The notes below the pieces were generated by a model. That model made no database searches. It had not been told where the DNA came from and saw only the letters and a list, made by a program, of their open reading frames with translations. A stretch of DNA of 64,000 nt, from NCBI GenBank assembly GCA_913060505.1, contig CAJXRQ010000003.1, positions 101,199 through 165,198 on the forward strand, written 5' to 3'. This document shows, in pieces, positions 34,924 to 43,842 of this stretch. The translations under genes and the position numbers were made by a program. The DNA is from an uncultured Desulfovibrio sp. (lineage in GTDB: Bacteria; Desulfobacterota; Desulfovibrionia; Desulfovibrionales; Desulfovibrionaceae). How positions within the stretch are numbered: position 1 is the stretch's first letter; the number at the start of each line of letters is the position of its first letter.

Positions 34924-35691
34924 ATGAAACCACATCCATGGCTTGTAAGAGCCATTATAACCCTCTCATGCCTGATCGCTCCTGCTGTTGCACATGCGAA
35001 AAGGATATCCATACATCTGGTATATGAAGACCAACCCAGCGCCCAAGAAATAAGGGGATGGGGAAGCCAAATTCCGCAGGACAAGCCCGGACTGCTTCTG
35101 GAGTTGCTCCGTATGACGGCACAAAAGATGGAAATTGAGATTACATTTGAACGCCTGCCGTGGAAACGCTGCCTTTATACAGTCCAGAACAGGCAGGCCG
35201 ACGGGCTGTTTCCGATTGAGTATACCAGGGAACGCCTTTGCTATTTATCCTATCCCGGAGAAAACGAGGCACAACCCGATCCCTCATGGGCATTGCGCCA
35301 CCGATCCTATCACTTCTTTACACTCAAGGATTCCCTCATCCGCTGGGACGGGCTGGAACTGCACAACCACGGCAACAGGCCCGTGGCGACAAACATGGGA
35401 TACGCGGTAGGCAAGCATCTTTCGATCATGGGACTTCGTCAGGTGAAATTTACAACGCTCCAAAAATGCTTTGAAAAATTGCAGCAGGGGCTTGTCGGCT
35501 CCGTGGCCGCCCTTGATTGCATGGCCCAATGCGTGTTGAAAACCAATCCCCATCGCTTTCGCAACGTGGTCAGACTTGAGCCTCCCTTCCGCAAGAAACC
35601 ATGCTACCTTGCCTTTTCCAAACAATTTGCCCAGCGCCATCCCGAACTTGTCAAACGTTTCTGGGAAACAATGCGCAACATTCACGATTGA
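34924..35691 (+). CDS. Periplasmic solute-binding protein
   Basis: The protein is 255 residues with a signal peptide (LVRAIITLSCLIAPAVAHA). The mature part resembles SBP_bac_3-type proteins (GLLLELLRMTAQKMEIEITFERLPWKRCL, VQNRQADGLFPIEYTRER). A strong AGGAGG site is five bases before the ATG. There is no ABC partner nearby. The ligand is unknown. This is one of three such orphan binding proteins in the window. Confidence 0.8.
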   Translation: MKPHPWLVRAIITLSCLIAPAVAHAKRISIHLVYEDQPSAQEIRGWGSQIPQDKPGLLLELLRMTAQKMEIEITFERLPWKRCLYTVQNRQADGLFPIEYTRERLCYLSYPGENEAQPDPSWALRHRSYHFFTLKDSLIRWDGLELHNHGNRPVATNMGYAVGKHLSIMGLRQVKFTTLQKCFEKLQQGLVGSVAALDCMAQCVLKTNPHRFRNVVRLEPPFRKKPCYLAFSKQFAQRHPELVKRFWETMRNIHD

Positions 35692-35723
35692 CCGCTCCGT
35701 GTTGCGAACGTACAGAACCCTTC

Positions 35724-36362
35724 ATGGCCGCAGCATCCACAGACCGCTATCCAATACCCCTCCCTCAGGAACATTCGGTTCAGGAAACCATCAAGCGCTC
35801 CCGGTTCATCTGCACGGCCACCCACACCCCAAGCATGGAGCTTGCCCGGGAATTCATCACGAAAATCAAGGAGCGGTACCCGGATGCCACGCATAATTGC
35901 TGGGCGTTTGTAGCCGGCCCTCCAGGCGACACGGCCCACATCGGCATGAGCGACGACGGCGAGCCTCATGGGACGGCCGGAAAGCCCATGCTCAACACTC
36001 TGCTTCATTCGGGAGTGGGCGAAATCTCCTGTGTGGTCACGCGCTATTTCGGCGGCACCAAACTTGGCACCGGAGGATTGGTCCGGGCATATTCCGGCAT
36101 GATCAATCTGGCGTTGGACACTCTCCCTCTTACCCAGCATGTGCAGACAGCGGACATACAGACCGTGATTCCCTACGAGGCCATTACCCTCTTCAAACGC
36201 ATGCTCCCCGAGTACGAGGCGGAAATTCTCGACGAACAATTCGACACGGACGCCACTTTCCGCCTGCGCCTGCCCGAAACCGAAGTTACGCCCCTTGAAA
36301 CAGCCCTGGCGGAACTGACCAACGGGAACTTCCTCTTCATTACCGAAGAATCCCCGTCCTGA
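35724..36362 (+). CDS. yigZ: YigZ/IMPACT-family protein
   Basis: The protein is 212 residues from the ATG at 35724. The N-terminal UPF0029 domain shows SRFICTATHTP, DATHNCWAF, SDDGEPHGTAGKPML and VVTRYFGGTKLGTGGLVRAY, all hallmark segments, followed by an EF-G-domain-IV-like C-terminal part. The eukaryotic relative IMPACT modulates Gcn2; the bacterial role is not known. It starts 32 bases after the binding-protein gene. Confidence 0.93.
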   Translation: MAAASTDRYPIPLPQEHSVQETIKRSRFICTATHTPSMELAREFITKIKERYPDATHNCWAFVAGPPGDTAHIGMSDDGEPHGTAGKPMLNTLLHSGVGEISCVVTRYFGGTKLGTGGLVRAYSGMINLALDTLPLTQHVQTADIQTVIPYEAITLFKRMLPEYEAEILDEQFDTDATFRLRLPETEVTPLETALAELTNGNFLFITEESPS

Positions 36363-36528
36363 TTGCTTTTTCGCTGATTCATAGGTAACGGAATACCGTA
36401 AAGGTGTAACTCAGTGCGCCCTTCGATGTATTTCGTTCCGTTTTCATACCATGCGCCATACTGTCGCATGAGGGAATTCCATCGAAGGGACGGCAAAAAA
36501 ACTGCATATGGGAAAAAACTTTTGATCC

Positions 36529-36589
36529 CATTCGGAAAAGGCCGAATGGCTCGTCAACTGTCTGAGGATTGTGCCGCGTGGGGCGGCAC
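36529..36589 (+). promoter_or_regulatory. Double hairpin in the cstA-family leader
   Basis: CATTCGG/CCGAATG (36529-36548) and GTGCCGC/GCGGCAC (36571-36589) form two stem-loops 43 to 103 bases upstream of the transporter start. The second is followed only by a weak T-rich stretch. A leader control element is possible but not identified. Confidence 0.3.
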
Positions 36590-36631
36590 CTTGTTTCCTT
36601 CAACCCAATCATCCCTCAAAGGGGGGGACAT

Positions 36632-38368
36632 ATGAATTCACTAGTGATTGCGGCACTGTGTTTCATAGGCTATGTCGTGGCCTATCACACCTACGGAAAG
36701 TTCCTTTCCAAGAAAATTTTCAAAATCGACAATGCGCTACAATGTCCGAGCTGCACCCTACGGGATGACAAGGACTATGTTCCCACCAAGAAGGAAGTGC
36801 TCTTCGGCCACCATTTCACCTCCATTGCAGGCCTTGGCCCCATCGTCGGACCGGCCATCGCCATCATATGGGGGTGGGTGCCTGCCGTCCTGTGGGTCTT
36901 TCTCGGTTCCATTTTCATGGGAGCGGTCCATGACTTCGGTTCTCTCATGGTCAGCCTTCGCAACCAGGGACGCTCCGTGGGCGATGTGGCCTCCAAGCTC
37001 ATCAGCCACCGCGTCAGAACCCTGTTCCTGCTGATCATCTTCTTTGAGCTGCTCATTGTCATCGCGGTATTCGCATTGATCATCGGCATCCTGTTCAACA
37101 TGTATCCGGCCTCGGTTATCCCGGTCTGGGGCGAAGTCCCCATCGCCGTATTGCTGGGCTACCTGATCTACAAGAAAGGATTCGGCCACGCCAAACTGGG
37201 TGTTGTTGCGCTTGTGGTCATGTACCTGACCGTAATTGTCGGCGCATACTTCCCGTTGAGCATGCCCGCCATCGGCGGCCTGAACCCCATCGTCGTGTGG
37301 GTTCTGATCATGCTGGTCTATGCCTACATCGCATCGACCCTGCCGGTTACGGCCCTGCTGCAACCGCGCGACTACATCAACGGGCACCAGCTTCTGGTAG
37401 CCCTCTCCCTGCTGGCGCTCGGCGCGGTGGTGGCCCACCCCACATTTGTGGCCCCGCCTGTCAACACTTCGCCTGAAGGCGCTCCCCCGATCCTGCCCTT
37501 CCTGTTCGTGGTCATTGCCTGTGGAGCCATATCCGGCTTCCACTCTCTGGTCTCCTCGGGCACAAGCGCCAAACAGTGCGAATCCGAAAAAGACTGCCTG
37601 TTTATCGGCTACGGCTCAATGCTGACCGAAGCCGCGCTCTCCACGCTGGTCATCGTGGCAGTGGGAGCCGGGATCGGCCTTGGCATGGCTGATGGAAACG
37701 GTTCCATCATGACCGGCACCCAGGCCTTCACCACCCACTATGCCTCATGGTCCTCGGCCGCAGGCCTCGGCGCAAAACTGGGCGCATTCGTGGAAGGCTC
37801 GGCCAACCTCATGGCTGCATACGGCATTCCCAAAAACATCTCCCTCGCGGTCATGGGAGTGTTCCTGGTGAGCTTTGCCGCCACCACGCTCGACAGCGCC
37901 ACCCGCATCCAGCGATATGTGGTGGGAGAACTCGCTCAGGCATACAAAATGCCCGCACTGGCCAAGCCACACGCCGCCACCTTCATCGCCGTGGGCACCG
38001 CCGCCGTGCTGTGCTTCAACGGAGGATTCGGCATTGCCGCCGTCAAAAAAGGCGCTCTGGCGCTCTGGCCCCTGTTCGGAACAGTAAACCAGCTCATGGC
38101 GGCCATGGCATTGCTGGTCGTCACCGTATACCTGGCACGGCGCAAGGCTCCGGCCTACATCACCGGCCTGCCCCTCGTATTCATGATCATCATGACGGCC
38201 TGGGCCATGATTTACAATCTCCAGAACTTCATGACCAAAGGCAACATGATGCTCTTCTTCATCGGGCTTATCGTCCTGCTGCTTGAAGCATGGATGATCT
38301 TCGAAACATTCATGGTCATGAAAAAAGTCGCCAGCGGCGAGGCCGAACCGGTGGAGGACTGCGGATAA
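36632..38368 (+). CDS. cstA: CstA-family transporter (carbon starvation / pyruvate)
   Basis: The protein is 578 residues with many membrane helices. Family segments are FGHHFTSIAGLGPIVGPAIA, GAVHDFGSLMVSLRNQGRS, GFHSLVSSGTSAKQ and FAATTLDSATRIQRYVVGEL. E. coli CstA and BtsT import pyruvate or peptides; this shorter form is common in anaerobes. The ATG at 36632 is preceded by GGGGGGG and begins a helix. The gene is monocistronic with its own terminator. No BtsSR-like sensor is adjacent. Confidence 0.93.
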   Translation: MNSLVIAALCFIGYVVAYHTYGKFLSKKIFKIDNALQCPSCTLRDDKDYVPTKKEVLFGHHFTSIAGLGPIVGPAIAIIWGWVPAVLWVFLGSIFMGAVHDFGSLMVSLRNQGRSVGDVASKLISHRVRTLFLLIIFFELLIVIAVFALIIGILFNMYPASVIPVWGEVPIAVLLGYLIYKKGFGHAKLGVVALVVMYLTVIVGAYFPLSMPAIGGLNPIVVWVLIMLVYAYIASTLPVTALLQPRDYINGHQLLVALSLLALGAVVAHPTFVAPPVNTSPEGAPPILPFLFVVIACGAISGFHSLVSSGTSAKQCESEKDCLFIGYGSMLTEAALSTLVIVAVGAGIGLGMADGNGSIMTGTQAFTTHYASWSSAAGLGAKLGAFVEGSANLMAAYGIPKNISLAVMGVFLVSFAATTLDSATRIQRYVVGELAQAYKMPALAKPHAATFIAVGTAAVLCFNGGFGIAAVKKGALALWPLFGTVNQLMAAMALLVVTVYLARRKAPAYITGLPLVFMIIMTAWAMIYNLQNFMTKGNMMLFFIGLIVLLLEAWMIFETFMVMKKVASGEAEPVEDCG

Positions 38369-38387
38369 TCATCATACGAACGAAACA

Positions 38388-38421
38388 ACAAAAAGGCCGT
38401 CCGGATTCAGGCGGCCTTTTT
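38388..38421 (+). terminator. Terminator of the cstA-family gene
   Basis: AAAAAGGCCG pairs with CGGCCTTTTT around a 12-base loop, 20 bases after the stop codon. Confidence 0.9.
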
Positions 38422-38521
38422 GCTGTCTGAAAACATGAGGATAAACACCGCTGTTCACAGCGCATTTTTTTTCTGCTAGCGTATAGAAAAATTCTAGACA
38501 ACCGTGCCTGGGGAGGCGGAC

Positions 38522-38980
38522 ATGTCAATACACAAACTGAAGGCTGTGTTCAAAGACCTGACTGAGAAATCGGAAAAGGCCCGAGAGGCTGCGCTTTTCG
38601 AGGTGCAGGAGCTCAAGAAGGATCTCAGCGAAATACAGCGATATCTTTCGGGACGGAAAAAGGAAACCTCTCTGGTTCCCGAGGATTTTATCCGCTCGGC
38701 TTACGACATCGCCCACCACTACCGTGGCATGCAGCAACGCATGAACATCCTGCATGAATTGGAAGAGGAGCTGCAAATCGCGGATGCCCTGGAATATCTG
38801 GAATCACGGGGAGCGAAAATGCTGCAACGCCCTGTGGGCTGGCATTGGACCAGCTCTCAGGATGAACGTTTTTTGCTGCACGAAGATAATGCGCTCAAGG
38901 CTGCCAAAAAACTGCGCACCCTGTTGGCGAGCGGAAAACGCCGAAAAAAAACAAAAAAGAAAAAGCCTGTAAAAAAGTAA
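38522..38980 (+). CDS. Hypothetical helical protein with Lys-rich tail, 152 aa
   Basis: I do not recognise a family. The start at 38522 follows GGGGAGG. Residues 1-50 and 60-115 are strongly helical and charged, with coiled-coil-like spacing (LKKDLSEIQRYL, ILHELEEELQIADALEYLE). A conserved-looking GWHWTSSQDERFLLHEDNA comes next, and the last 20 residues are mostly Lys/Arg, which suggests nucleic acid or ribosome contact. It is soluble and stands between cstA and a GNAT gene. Confidence 0.7.
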   Translation: MSIHKLKAVFKDLTEKSEKAREAALFEVQELKKDLSEIQRYLSGRKKETSLVPEDFIRSAYDIAHHYRGMQQRMNILHELEEELQIADALEYLESRGAKMLQRPVGWHWTSSQDERFLLHEDNALKAAKKLRTLLASGKRRKKTKKKKPVKK

Positions 38981-39031
38981 ATCAAAAGGAAAGGGCGCCC
39001 TTCACTCCCCAAGACAGACAATTGTTCCGTA

Positions 39032-39556
39032 ATGACTCTCAATTCACATTTTTTCCTGAAATCGAAACGGCTGGGTTTTCGCTGCTGGAGCAGCAAGGAC
39101 TTGCCTTTGGCTATGCAGTTGTGGGGAGACCAGAACGTAACCCGCTATATTGACGCGCGCGGACAACTCAATGCGGAACAGATCAAAGAAAAACTGGAGC
39201 AGGAAATCCGACGGCAGGAAAAATATGGGGTGCAATACTGGCCCATCTTTCTGCTTGGCAATGATGATTTCGTAGGCTGTTGCGGCCTGCGCCCGTATGA
39301 TATTTCAAATAACATCCTGGAAATCGGTTTTCATATCGCCCACAGGCACTGGCGCAAGGGCTACGCTTCAGAGGCCGCCCATACCGTTATTTCCCACACA
39401 TTTTCTACACTGCAGTCAACAGCCCTTTTTGCCGGGCATAATCCGCACAACACAGCTTCAGCCACGCTGCTTCGAGAACTCGGCTTCGCGTACACCCACG
39501 ACGAGTACTATGCACCCACGGGGCTCAATCACCCCTCGTACATATTGGAACGATAG
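39032..39556 (+). CDS. GNAT acetyltransferase, RimJ/RimL type
   Basis: The protein is 174 residues. It opens with the RimL-like SKRLGFRCWSSKDLPLAMQLWGD, has FVGCCGLRPYD and the acetyl-CoA loop HRHWRKGYASEAAHTVI (R-x-x-G-x-A pattern), and ends with NTASATLLRELGF. Members acetylate protein N termini or small amines with acetyl-CoA. It converges with the PHP gene 42 bases away. Confidence 0.9.
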   Translation: MTLNSHFFLKSKRLGFRCWSSKDLPLAMQLWGDQNVTRYIDARGQLNAEQIKEKLEQEIRRQEKYGVQYWPIFLLGNDDFVGCCGLRPYDISNNILEIGFHIAHRHWRKGYASEAAHTVISHTFSTLQSTALFAGHNPHNTASATLLRELGFAYTHDEYYAPTGLNHPSYILER

Positions 39557-39598
39557 CCCTTTGCTTTCAAACCGTTCAAGACCGGCCAGCACAAAACC

Positions 39599-40474
39599 CT
39601 ATTTGACCCGTTCGGTAACCCACTGTCCCTTGGCAAGACGGTGTTCTTTCATGGCCTGCACCAGATCATAGGGAATATTCAGATTGCCTTTGCCCACTCC
39701 CAACGAGATATGCGGCTTGACCGTGCCGTGATAATCCGAGCCGCCGCTTTTGAGCAATCCCAGCTTGTCCGCCAGTTCTCCAAAACGACGCGTGGTGATT
39801 TTATCATGCTCGGAATAAAACACTTCCATGCCCTCAAGCCCGAGGTTCTTCAAATCATTCACCACGGATTCCACCAACGGCATTGATGGCCCAATGATAT
39901 AGGGATGGGCCAACACGGATGTTGCACCGATTTCAGCCAGCACGCCCAAAGCCTGCTCCTGATTCAGCTTGCGCTTCGGAACATATGCCCTGCCGTCGTC
40001 GCCCAGATACTGGCCAAAGGCCTGCTGTACGCTGTCCACGACGCCGAGAGAAACCATCTCCTGTGCAATATGGGGCCTGCCCACGGTCCCGCCGGCACGG
40101 GCGGCAATGTTATCATAGGAAATATTGACACCCAGTTTGCGCAATTTTTCCACGATCTCCAGATTTCGGGTACGCCGCCCTTCCTGCACCCAGTCAAAGG
40201 CCTTGAGCAACGGCTCCGGATTCTCCGGAACCCACAACCCGACAATATGGATCCAGCCGGCTCCTTCCGGCGATTCCACGCTCAATTCACAACCGGGGAT
40301 AACTTCCACACCAAACTCTTTTCCCGCCGCAATAGCCTCGGGAAGTCCCTGTGTGGTGTCGTGGTCAGTAAGGGCAAGAGCCTCTATTCCCTTTTCCGCG
40401 GCTTCCCGAATCAGCTCTCGCGGAGAGCTTGTGCCGTCCGAGGCGGTGGAATGTGTATGCAAATCTATCATCAT
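39599..40474 (-). CDS. PHP-domain phosphoesterase
   Basis: The protein is 291 residues from the ATG at 40474, which has AGAGG upstream; an extension to 40558 is unsupported. Metal-binding PHP motifs are DLHTHSTASDG, ALTDHDTTQGL, PGCELSVE, VLAHPYI and SGGSDYHG. The closest known function is the YciV/RNase AM type, which removes phosphate from 3',5'-bisphosphate nucleotides and trims RNA 5' ends. The length and motif set fit that group, but substrate specificity cannot be read. Confidence 0.92.
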   Translation of the reverse strand: MMIDLHTHSTASDGTSSPRELIREAAEKGIEALALTDHDTTQGLPEAIAAGKEFGVEVIPGCELSVESPEGAGWIHIVGLWVPENPEPLLKAFDWVQEGRRTRNLEIVEKLRKLGVNISYDNIAARAGGTVGRPHIAQEMVSLGVVDSVQQAFGQYLGDDGRAYVPKRKLNQEQALGVLAEIGATSVLAHPYIIGPSMPLVESVVNDLKNLGLEGMEVFYSEHDKITTRRFGELADKLGLLKSGGSDYHGTVKPHISLGVGKGNLNIPYDLVQAMKEHRLAKGQWVTERVK

Positions 40475-40663
40475 TCGGTTTCCTCTTGCGGTTTGATAAT
40501 CGTCCAAGCCTTCAGTATGATAAGTTTTCAAAATGGTTTGTAACGTGTTGGGCAACAAAAAGCCACTATGCGAAATTTCAATACACGATTATACTTTCCC
40601 GAAAAAACATGACAGCTTACACTTGTATTACGACACGAGAACCCTGTCACCTGCGAGGGCACC

Positions 40664-41623
40664 ATGGACGTTAAAAAGGAAATCCTGCTGGAAACCGGCA
40701 CCAACGAGTTGGAAATCCTGGAATTCTTCATCAATGAACCGGGCAAGGACGGACAACCCGAGCCCAACTATTTCGGGGTCAACGTTGCCAAAGTCATGCA
40801 GGTAATCGAATGCCCGGACCTTGAACCGCCCGAATCCGCCCCGCATCCATGTTTCATGGGCACCATCCCCTTGCGCGGACATATCCTTCCCGTGCTGGAT
40901 CTTTCTGTCTGGCTGGAAATGGACCGGGTCAAGAATCCGTTGGATGTTGTCATCGTTACGGAATTCAGCCAATCCGTGACCGGTTTTCTGGTTTCCGGTG
41001 TTACGGAAATCCACCGTGTCGGCTGGCCGGAGGTCATTCCCCCGCAAGGCGTGCTGAACACCGCAGACCAGAACACCATCATCGGTCTGGTGGATATGAA
41101 GGACCACTTCATCCAGTTGTTGGATCTCGAACACATTCTTTCGGCACTTGACCCCACCTCCGAGGAAGCGCACTGGACCGCGGACGTCAAGGCTAAAGAA
41201 CAACTCACAGCACTTGTTGCCGACGATTCAGCGACCATCCGGGCCATGCTCAAGAACAATCTGGAAGCAGCCAATTTCCGCATCATGCTTACCAATACAG
41301 GTGAAGAAGCCCTGCACAAACTGCGGGATCTGAAACAAACGGCTGAAGAACAGGGCAAGCGGGTCGACGACTATCTTGACCTCGTAATCGCGGATATCGA
41401 AATGCCGCGCATGGACGGCTTCACCCTGACCAAGAACATCAAGGAAGATGAATCCCTGCAGGATCTTCCCGTGATTCTGTATTCGTCCATCATCACGGAC
41501 GAACTGCGGCACAAGGGTGATTCGGTAGGAGCCAGCGCCCAGATAGCCAAGCCGGACATGGACAAAATGGCAGGTCTGGCTATAGACCTGTTGAACCAGA
41601 AGCAAAACAGGGCTGCCCCCTAG
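40664..41623 (+). CDS. cheV: Chemotaxis coupling protein CheV
   Basis: The protein is 319 residues. The N-terminal CheW domain (about 10-165) contains FGVNVAKVMQVIE, MGTIPLRGHILPVLDLSVWL and IIGLVDMKDHFIQLLDLEHIL. The C-terminal receiver (about 180-310) has the acidic pair ADDS, phosphoacceptor Asp in LDLVIADIEMPRMDG and the Lys in QIAKP. CheV couples receptors to CheA and is tuned by phosphorylation. It fits with the three chemoreceptors in the window although it is not clustered with them. GAGGG precedes the ATG. Confidence 0.95.
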   Translation: MDVKKEILLETGTNELEILEFFINEPGKDGQPEPNYFGVNVAKVMQVIECPDLEPPESAPHPCFMGTIPLRGHILPVLDLSVWLEMDRVKNPLDVVIVTEFSQSVTGFLVSGVTEIHRVGWPEVIPPQGVLNTADQNTIIGLVDMKDHFIQLLDLEHILSALDPTSEEAHWTADVKAKEQLTALVADDSATIRAMLKNNLEAANFRIMLTNTGEEALHKLRDLKQTAEEQGKRVDDYLDLVIADIEMPRMDGFTLTKNIKEDESLQDLPVILYSSIITDELRHKGDSVGASAQIAKPDMDKMAGLAIDLLNQKQNRAAP

Positions 41624-41692
41624 TCTGGCCATTGATTTATTTTGCCAACTGACTGCAACCATACGCAAAAGACCGCCCCGGAGGAACACCCC

Positions 41693-41884
41693 ATGGCTTT
41701 GAACAAGGAATTGTTGGATATATTGGCCTGCCCGGAATGCAAGGGAGAACTGAACCTTCTGCCCAAGGAAGACGGCTTGCATTGCCAAGCCTGCGACGTG
41801 GTCTACCCCATCAAGGATGAAATTCCCATCATGCTGGCGGAGCAGGCTATTTCCTTTGAAGAATGGAAAGGTAGCAAAAGCTGA
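41693..41884 (+). CDS. Trm112/YcaR-family small zinc protein
   Basis: The protein is 63 residues with the typical opening LLDILACPECKGELNLL, second Cys pair HCQACDVVYPIKDEIPIML and an acidic end. In bacteria the family often sits beside lipid A or methyltransferase genes, acting as a small partner protein. Here it follows cheV by 69 bases and precedes Hsp20 genes, so no partner is evident. GGAGG lies upstream of the ATG at 41693. Confidence 0.9.
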   Translation: MALNKELLDILACPECKGELNLLPKEDGLHCQACDVVYPIKDEIPIMLAEQAISFEEWKGSKS

Positions 41885-41909
41885 AATTCTCCTAATAAAA
41901 ACAACGCAT

Positions 41910-41952
41910 ATGGCCCGTCAGAAATACTTTTTCCGGCGGGCCATTTTGTTTT
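41910..41952 (+). terminator. Terminator after the Trm112-like gene
   Basis: ATGGCCCG at 41910-41917 pairs with CGGGCCAT around 41937-41944, with a large T-rich loop, and is followed by TTTGTTTT. Confidence 0.8.
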
Positions 41953-42043
41953 CGATGTTATTTTTTTTGTCTGAACCTCTTGCCTCTTCCGTTTCCAATG
42001 TTATTCTAAATAAAAAGTTTTCCACAAGACCAAATTACAGTTA

Positions 42044-42071
42044 TTGACATTAGTGAAAGCTGCATTATTTT
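42044..42071 (+). promoter_or_regulatory. Possible promoter of the hsp20 pair
   Basis: TTGACA at 42044-42049 is followed after 16 bases by TATTTT. The -35 element is perfect and the -10 is weak. No CIRCE palindrome or clear sigma32 sequence is seen. Confidence 0.35.
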
Positions 42072-42102
42072 TCTAAAGCAAAGAACGACAAGGAGGTTGG
42101 AT

Positions 42103-42516
42103 ATGGTACTGGATTTCAACACATTATACTCGCCATTCGACCGTTTTGACAAACTGTTCGAAGAGTTTTTGAGACCGGGCATGGCCGGACAAAGAAGCAT
42201 GGCCTATCCGCCCCTGAATCTCAGCCAGGACGACCAGAACATTTACGTCCGGGCGGAGATACCAGGCGTTGATATGGGCGGAATAGACCTGACCCTGACC
42301 GACAAGACCCTCGTACTCAAAGGTGAGCGAAAAGCCGAGGAAGGCAAGTATTATCGCCAGGAACGTCCGGCAGGAGTTTTCCACAGGGTTATCAACTTGA
42401 ATATCCCTGTCCGGCGGGACAAGGTCAATGCCACCATGAAAGACGGACTGCTCACCGTAACCCTGCCCAAGGCCGAAGAAGTCAAGCCGCGGACCATCAG
42501 CATCGACGTGAAATAA
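42103..42516 (+). CDS. Hsp20 / alpha-crystallin small heat-shock protein 1
   Basis: The protein is 137 residues from the ATG at 42103, six bases after AAGGAGG. The alpha-crystallin domain spans about 35-130 (YVRAEIPGVDMGGIDLTL, LVLKGERKAEEG, MKDGLLTVTLPKAEE) and ends with an I-x-I type TISID tail used for oligomer assembly. It holds unfolding proteins during heat or other stress. It forms an operon with a second Hsp20 gene 12 bases downstream, an arrangement seen for interacting Hsp20 pairs. Confidence 0.95.
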   Translation: MVLDFNTLYSPFDRFDKLFEEFLRPGMAGQRSMAYPPLNLSQDDQNIYVRAEIPGVDMGGIDLTLTDKTLVLKGERKAEEGKYYRQERPAGVFHRVINLNIPVRRDKVNATMKDGLLTVTLPKAEEVKPRTISIDVK

Positions 42517-42528
42517 AGGAGGCTATCC

Positions 42529-42894
42529 ATGAGTGAAGTCATGAAAAAGGAAGAAAAGAGCCTGCCCACGTTTCGCCCGGTAACAGACATTCTTGAACGC
42601 GAGGACGGTTTTTATATCTATATGGATCTACCCGGTGTGGCAAAAGACGATCTGGTAATTGATTTGCAGGAAGACGATCTGGCCGTTTCCGGCAAAACAT
42701 CCTACCCCTCACCGGAAAACGAACGCTATTCGGAAATGCAGTTCGGAAACGGGGAATACCACCGGAGCGTATCCCTTTCAGATATTGTGGACCGGGAAAA
42801 AATCCGGGCCAACCTGAAAAACGGCGTGCTGGAACTGTTCCTGCCCCGCGTGGAAAAGACCCAGCCCAAACGCATCGAGATTACGTCCGGGTAA
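42529..42894 (+). CDS. Hsp20 / alpha-crystallin small heat-shock protein 2
   Basis: The protein is 121 residues with the crystallin domain at about 20-115 (FYIYMDLPGVAKDDLVI, LAVSGKTSYP, LKNGVLELFLPRVEKTQP) and tail KRIEITSG. It is clearly different in sequence from the upstream Hsp20, so the two probably form a hetero-oligomer or a class A/class B type pair rather than a recent duplication. AGGAGG lies seven bases before the ATG. It ends at a strong terminator. Confidence 0.95.
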   Translation: MSEVMKKEEKSLPTFRPVTDILEREDGFYIYMDLPGVAKDDLVIDLQEDDLAVSGKTSYPSPENERYSEMQFGNGEYHRSVSLSDIVDREKIRANLKNGVLELFLPRVEKTQPKRIEITSG

Positions 42895-42910
42895 ACTGTA
42901 GACTTGTTCC

Positions 42911-42951
42911 AAAAGAAAACGGGCCGCCAAACCAGCGGCCCATTTTCTTTT
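42911..42951. terminator. Terminator of the hsp20 operon
   Basis: GAAAACGGGCCGC pairs with GCGGCCCATTTTC (one mismatch) around a 7-base loop with A and T runs on both sides. It could serve both the hsp20 genes and the converging NarL-type gene. Confidence 0.9.
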
Positions 42952-43002
42952 GTATACATTGATCTTCTTTCAAATCGGCACTTATCGAAAAGTTTTCGAC
43001 CA

Positions 43003-43671
43003 TTAACACTGCCCCGTCCAGGTTTCAAGATCGATAATACCGGTACGGGCCGCGAAGCGCAGTAACTCCACAGTGCTGGTAAAACCGAGTTTACGCATCA
43101 TGTTGGCGCGATGATTTTCCACTGTCTTTGGGCTGATGAACAACGCTTCCGCGACCTCCCGCGTCGAGCATCCTTCCACCACAAGCCGCAACACCTGGCG
43201 CTCGCGAGTCGTCAGTTTGGCAATGGGGTCTTCCGCTTCTTCATCGTCATGGCTCATGTTCACAAGCCGCTGCATGATCTCACCGGAAAGCGCGCTATCC
43301 AAAAACATGCCGCCCGAAGCAACGGATTTCAGCCCTTCGAGCAGCTGCGTCCCTGCCGATTTTTTGATCATGTAGCCGTTGGCTCCGGCCCGAAAGGCTT
43401 CCACGATATAATCGGCCTCGGAATGCATACTGATGATGATGTAACGAGTATCAGGGAGCCTGCTTTTCAGCTCGGTAATAATCTGAATGCCGCTTTTATT
43501 CGGCATGGAAATATCCATAAGCATGATTTCCGGCCGATGCTCAAGAGCAAGATCCAGTGCTTCATTGCCGTTTCCGGCTTCGGCGACTACGGAAAATCCA
43601 TCCGCTTCCCCCACAATCGCCTTGAGGCCTTCCCGGAACAAGGGATGGTCGTCAACTATCATCACTCGCAT
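43003..43671 (-). CDS. NarL/FixJ-family response regulator
   Basis: The protein is 222 residues. The receiver (1-125) has VDDHPLFREGL, phosphoacceptor Asp in IMLMDISMPNKSG and Lys in YMIKKSAG. The LuxR-type helix-turn-helix (about 150-210) includes LTTRERQVLRLVVEGCSTREVAEALFISPKTVENHRANMMRKLG in successive segments. No histidine kinase is directly adjacent; the hybrid kinase at 45470 is two genes away and a possible partner. The target genes are unknown. Confidence 0.95.
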   Translation of the reverse strand: MRVMIVDDHPLFREGLKAIVGEADGFSVVAEAGNGNEALDLALEHRPEIMLMDISMPNKSGIQIITELKSRLPDTRYIIISMHSEADYIVEAFRAGANGYMIKKSAGTQLLEGLKSVASGGMFLDSALSGEIMQRLVNMSHDDEEAEDPIAKLTTRERQVLRLVVEGCSTREVAEALFISPKTVENHRANMMRKLGFTSTVELLRFAARTGIIDLETWTGQC

Positions 43672-43842
43672 ATGCTCTACTCCCCTCTGGCCCTTTTCGA
43701 AAGTAACAAGTGCCCTAACTTAAACCATTTTATCTCAAATATACAAAAGAGATAACGACCTTTCGAATTATGCCAAGAAAGGCACAATAGCCCAATCCCG
43801 GCCAAAGATGAAGTGGACTATACTGGTGGGAGTGGCAGAATA

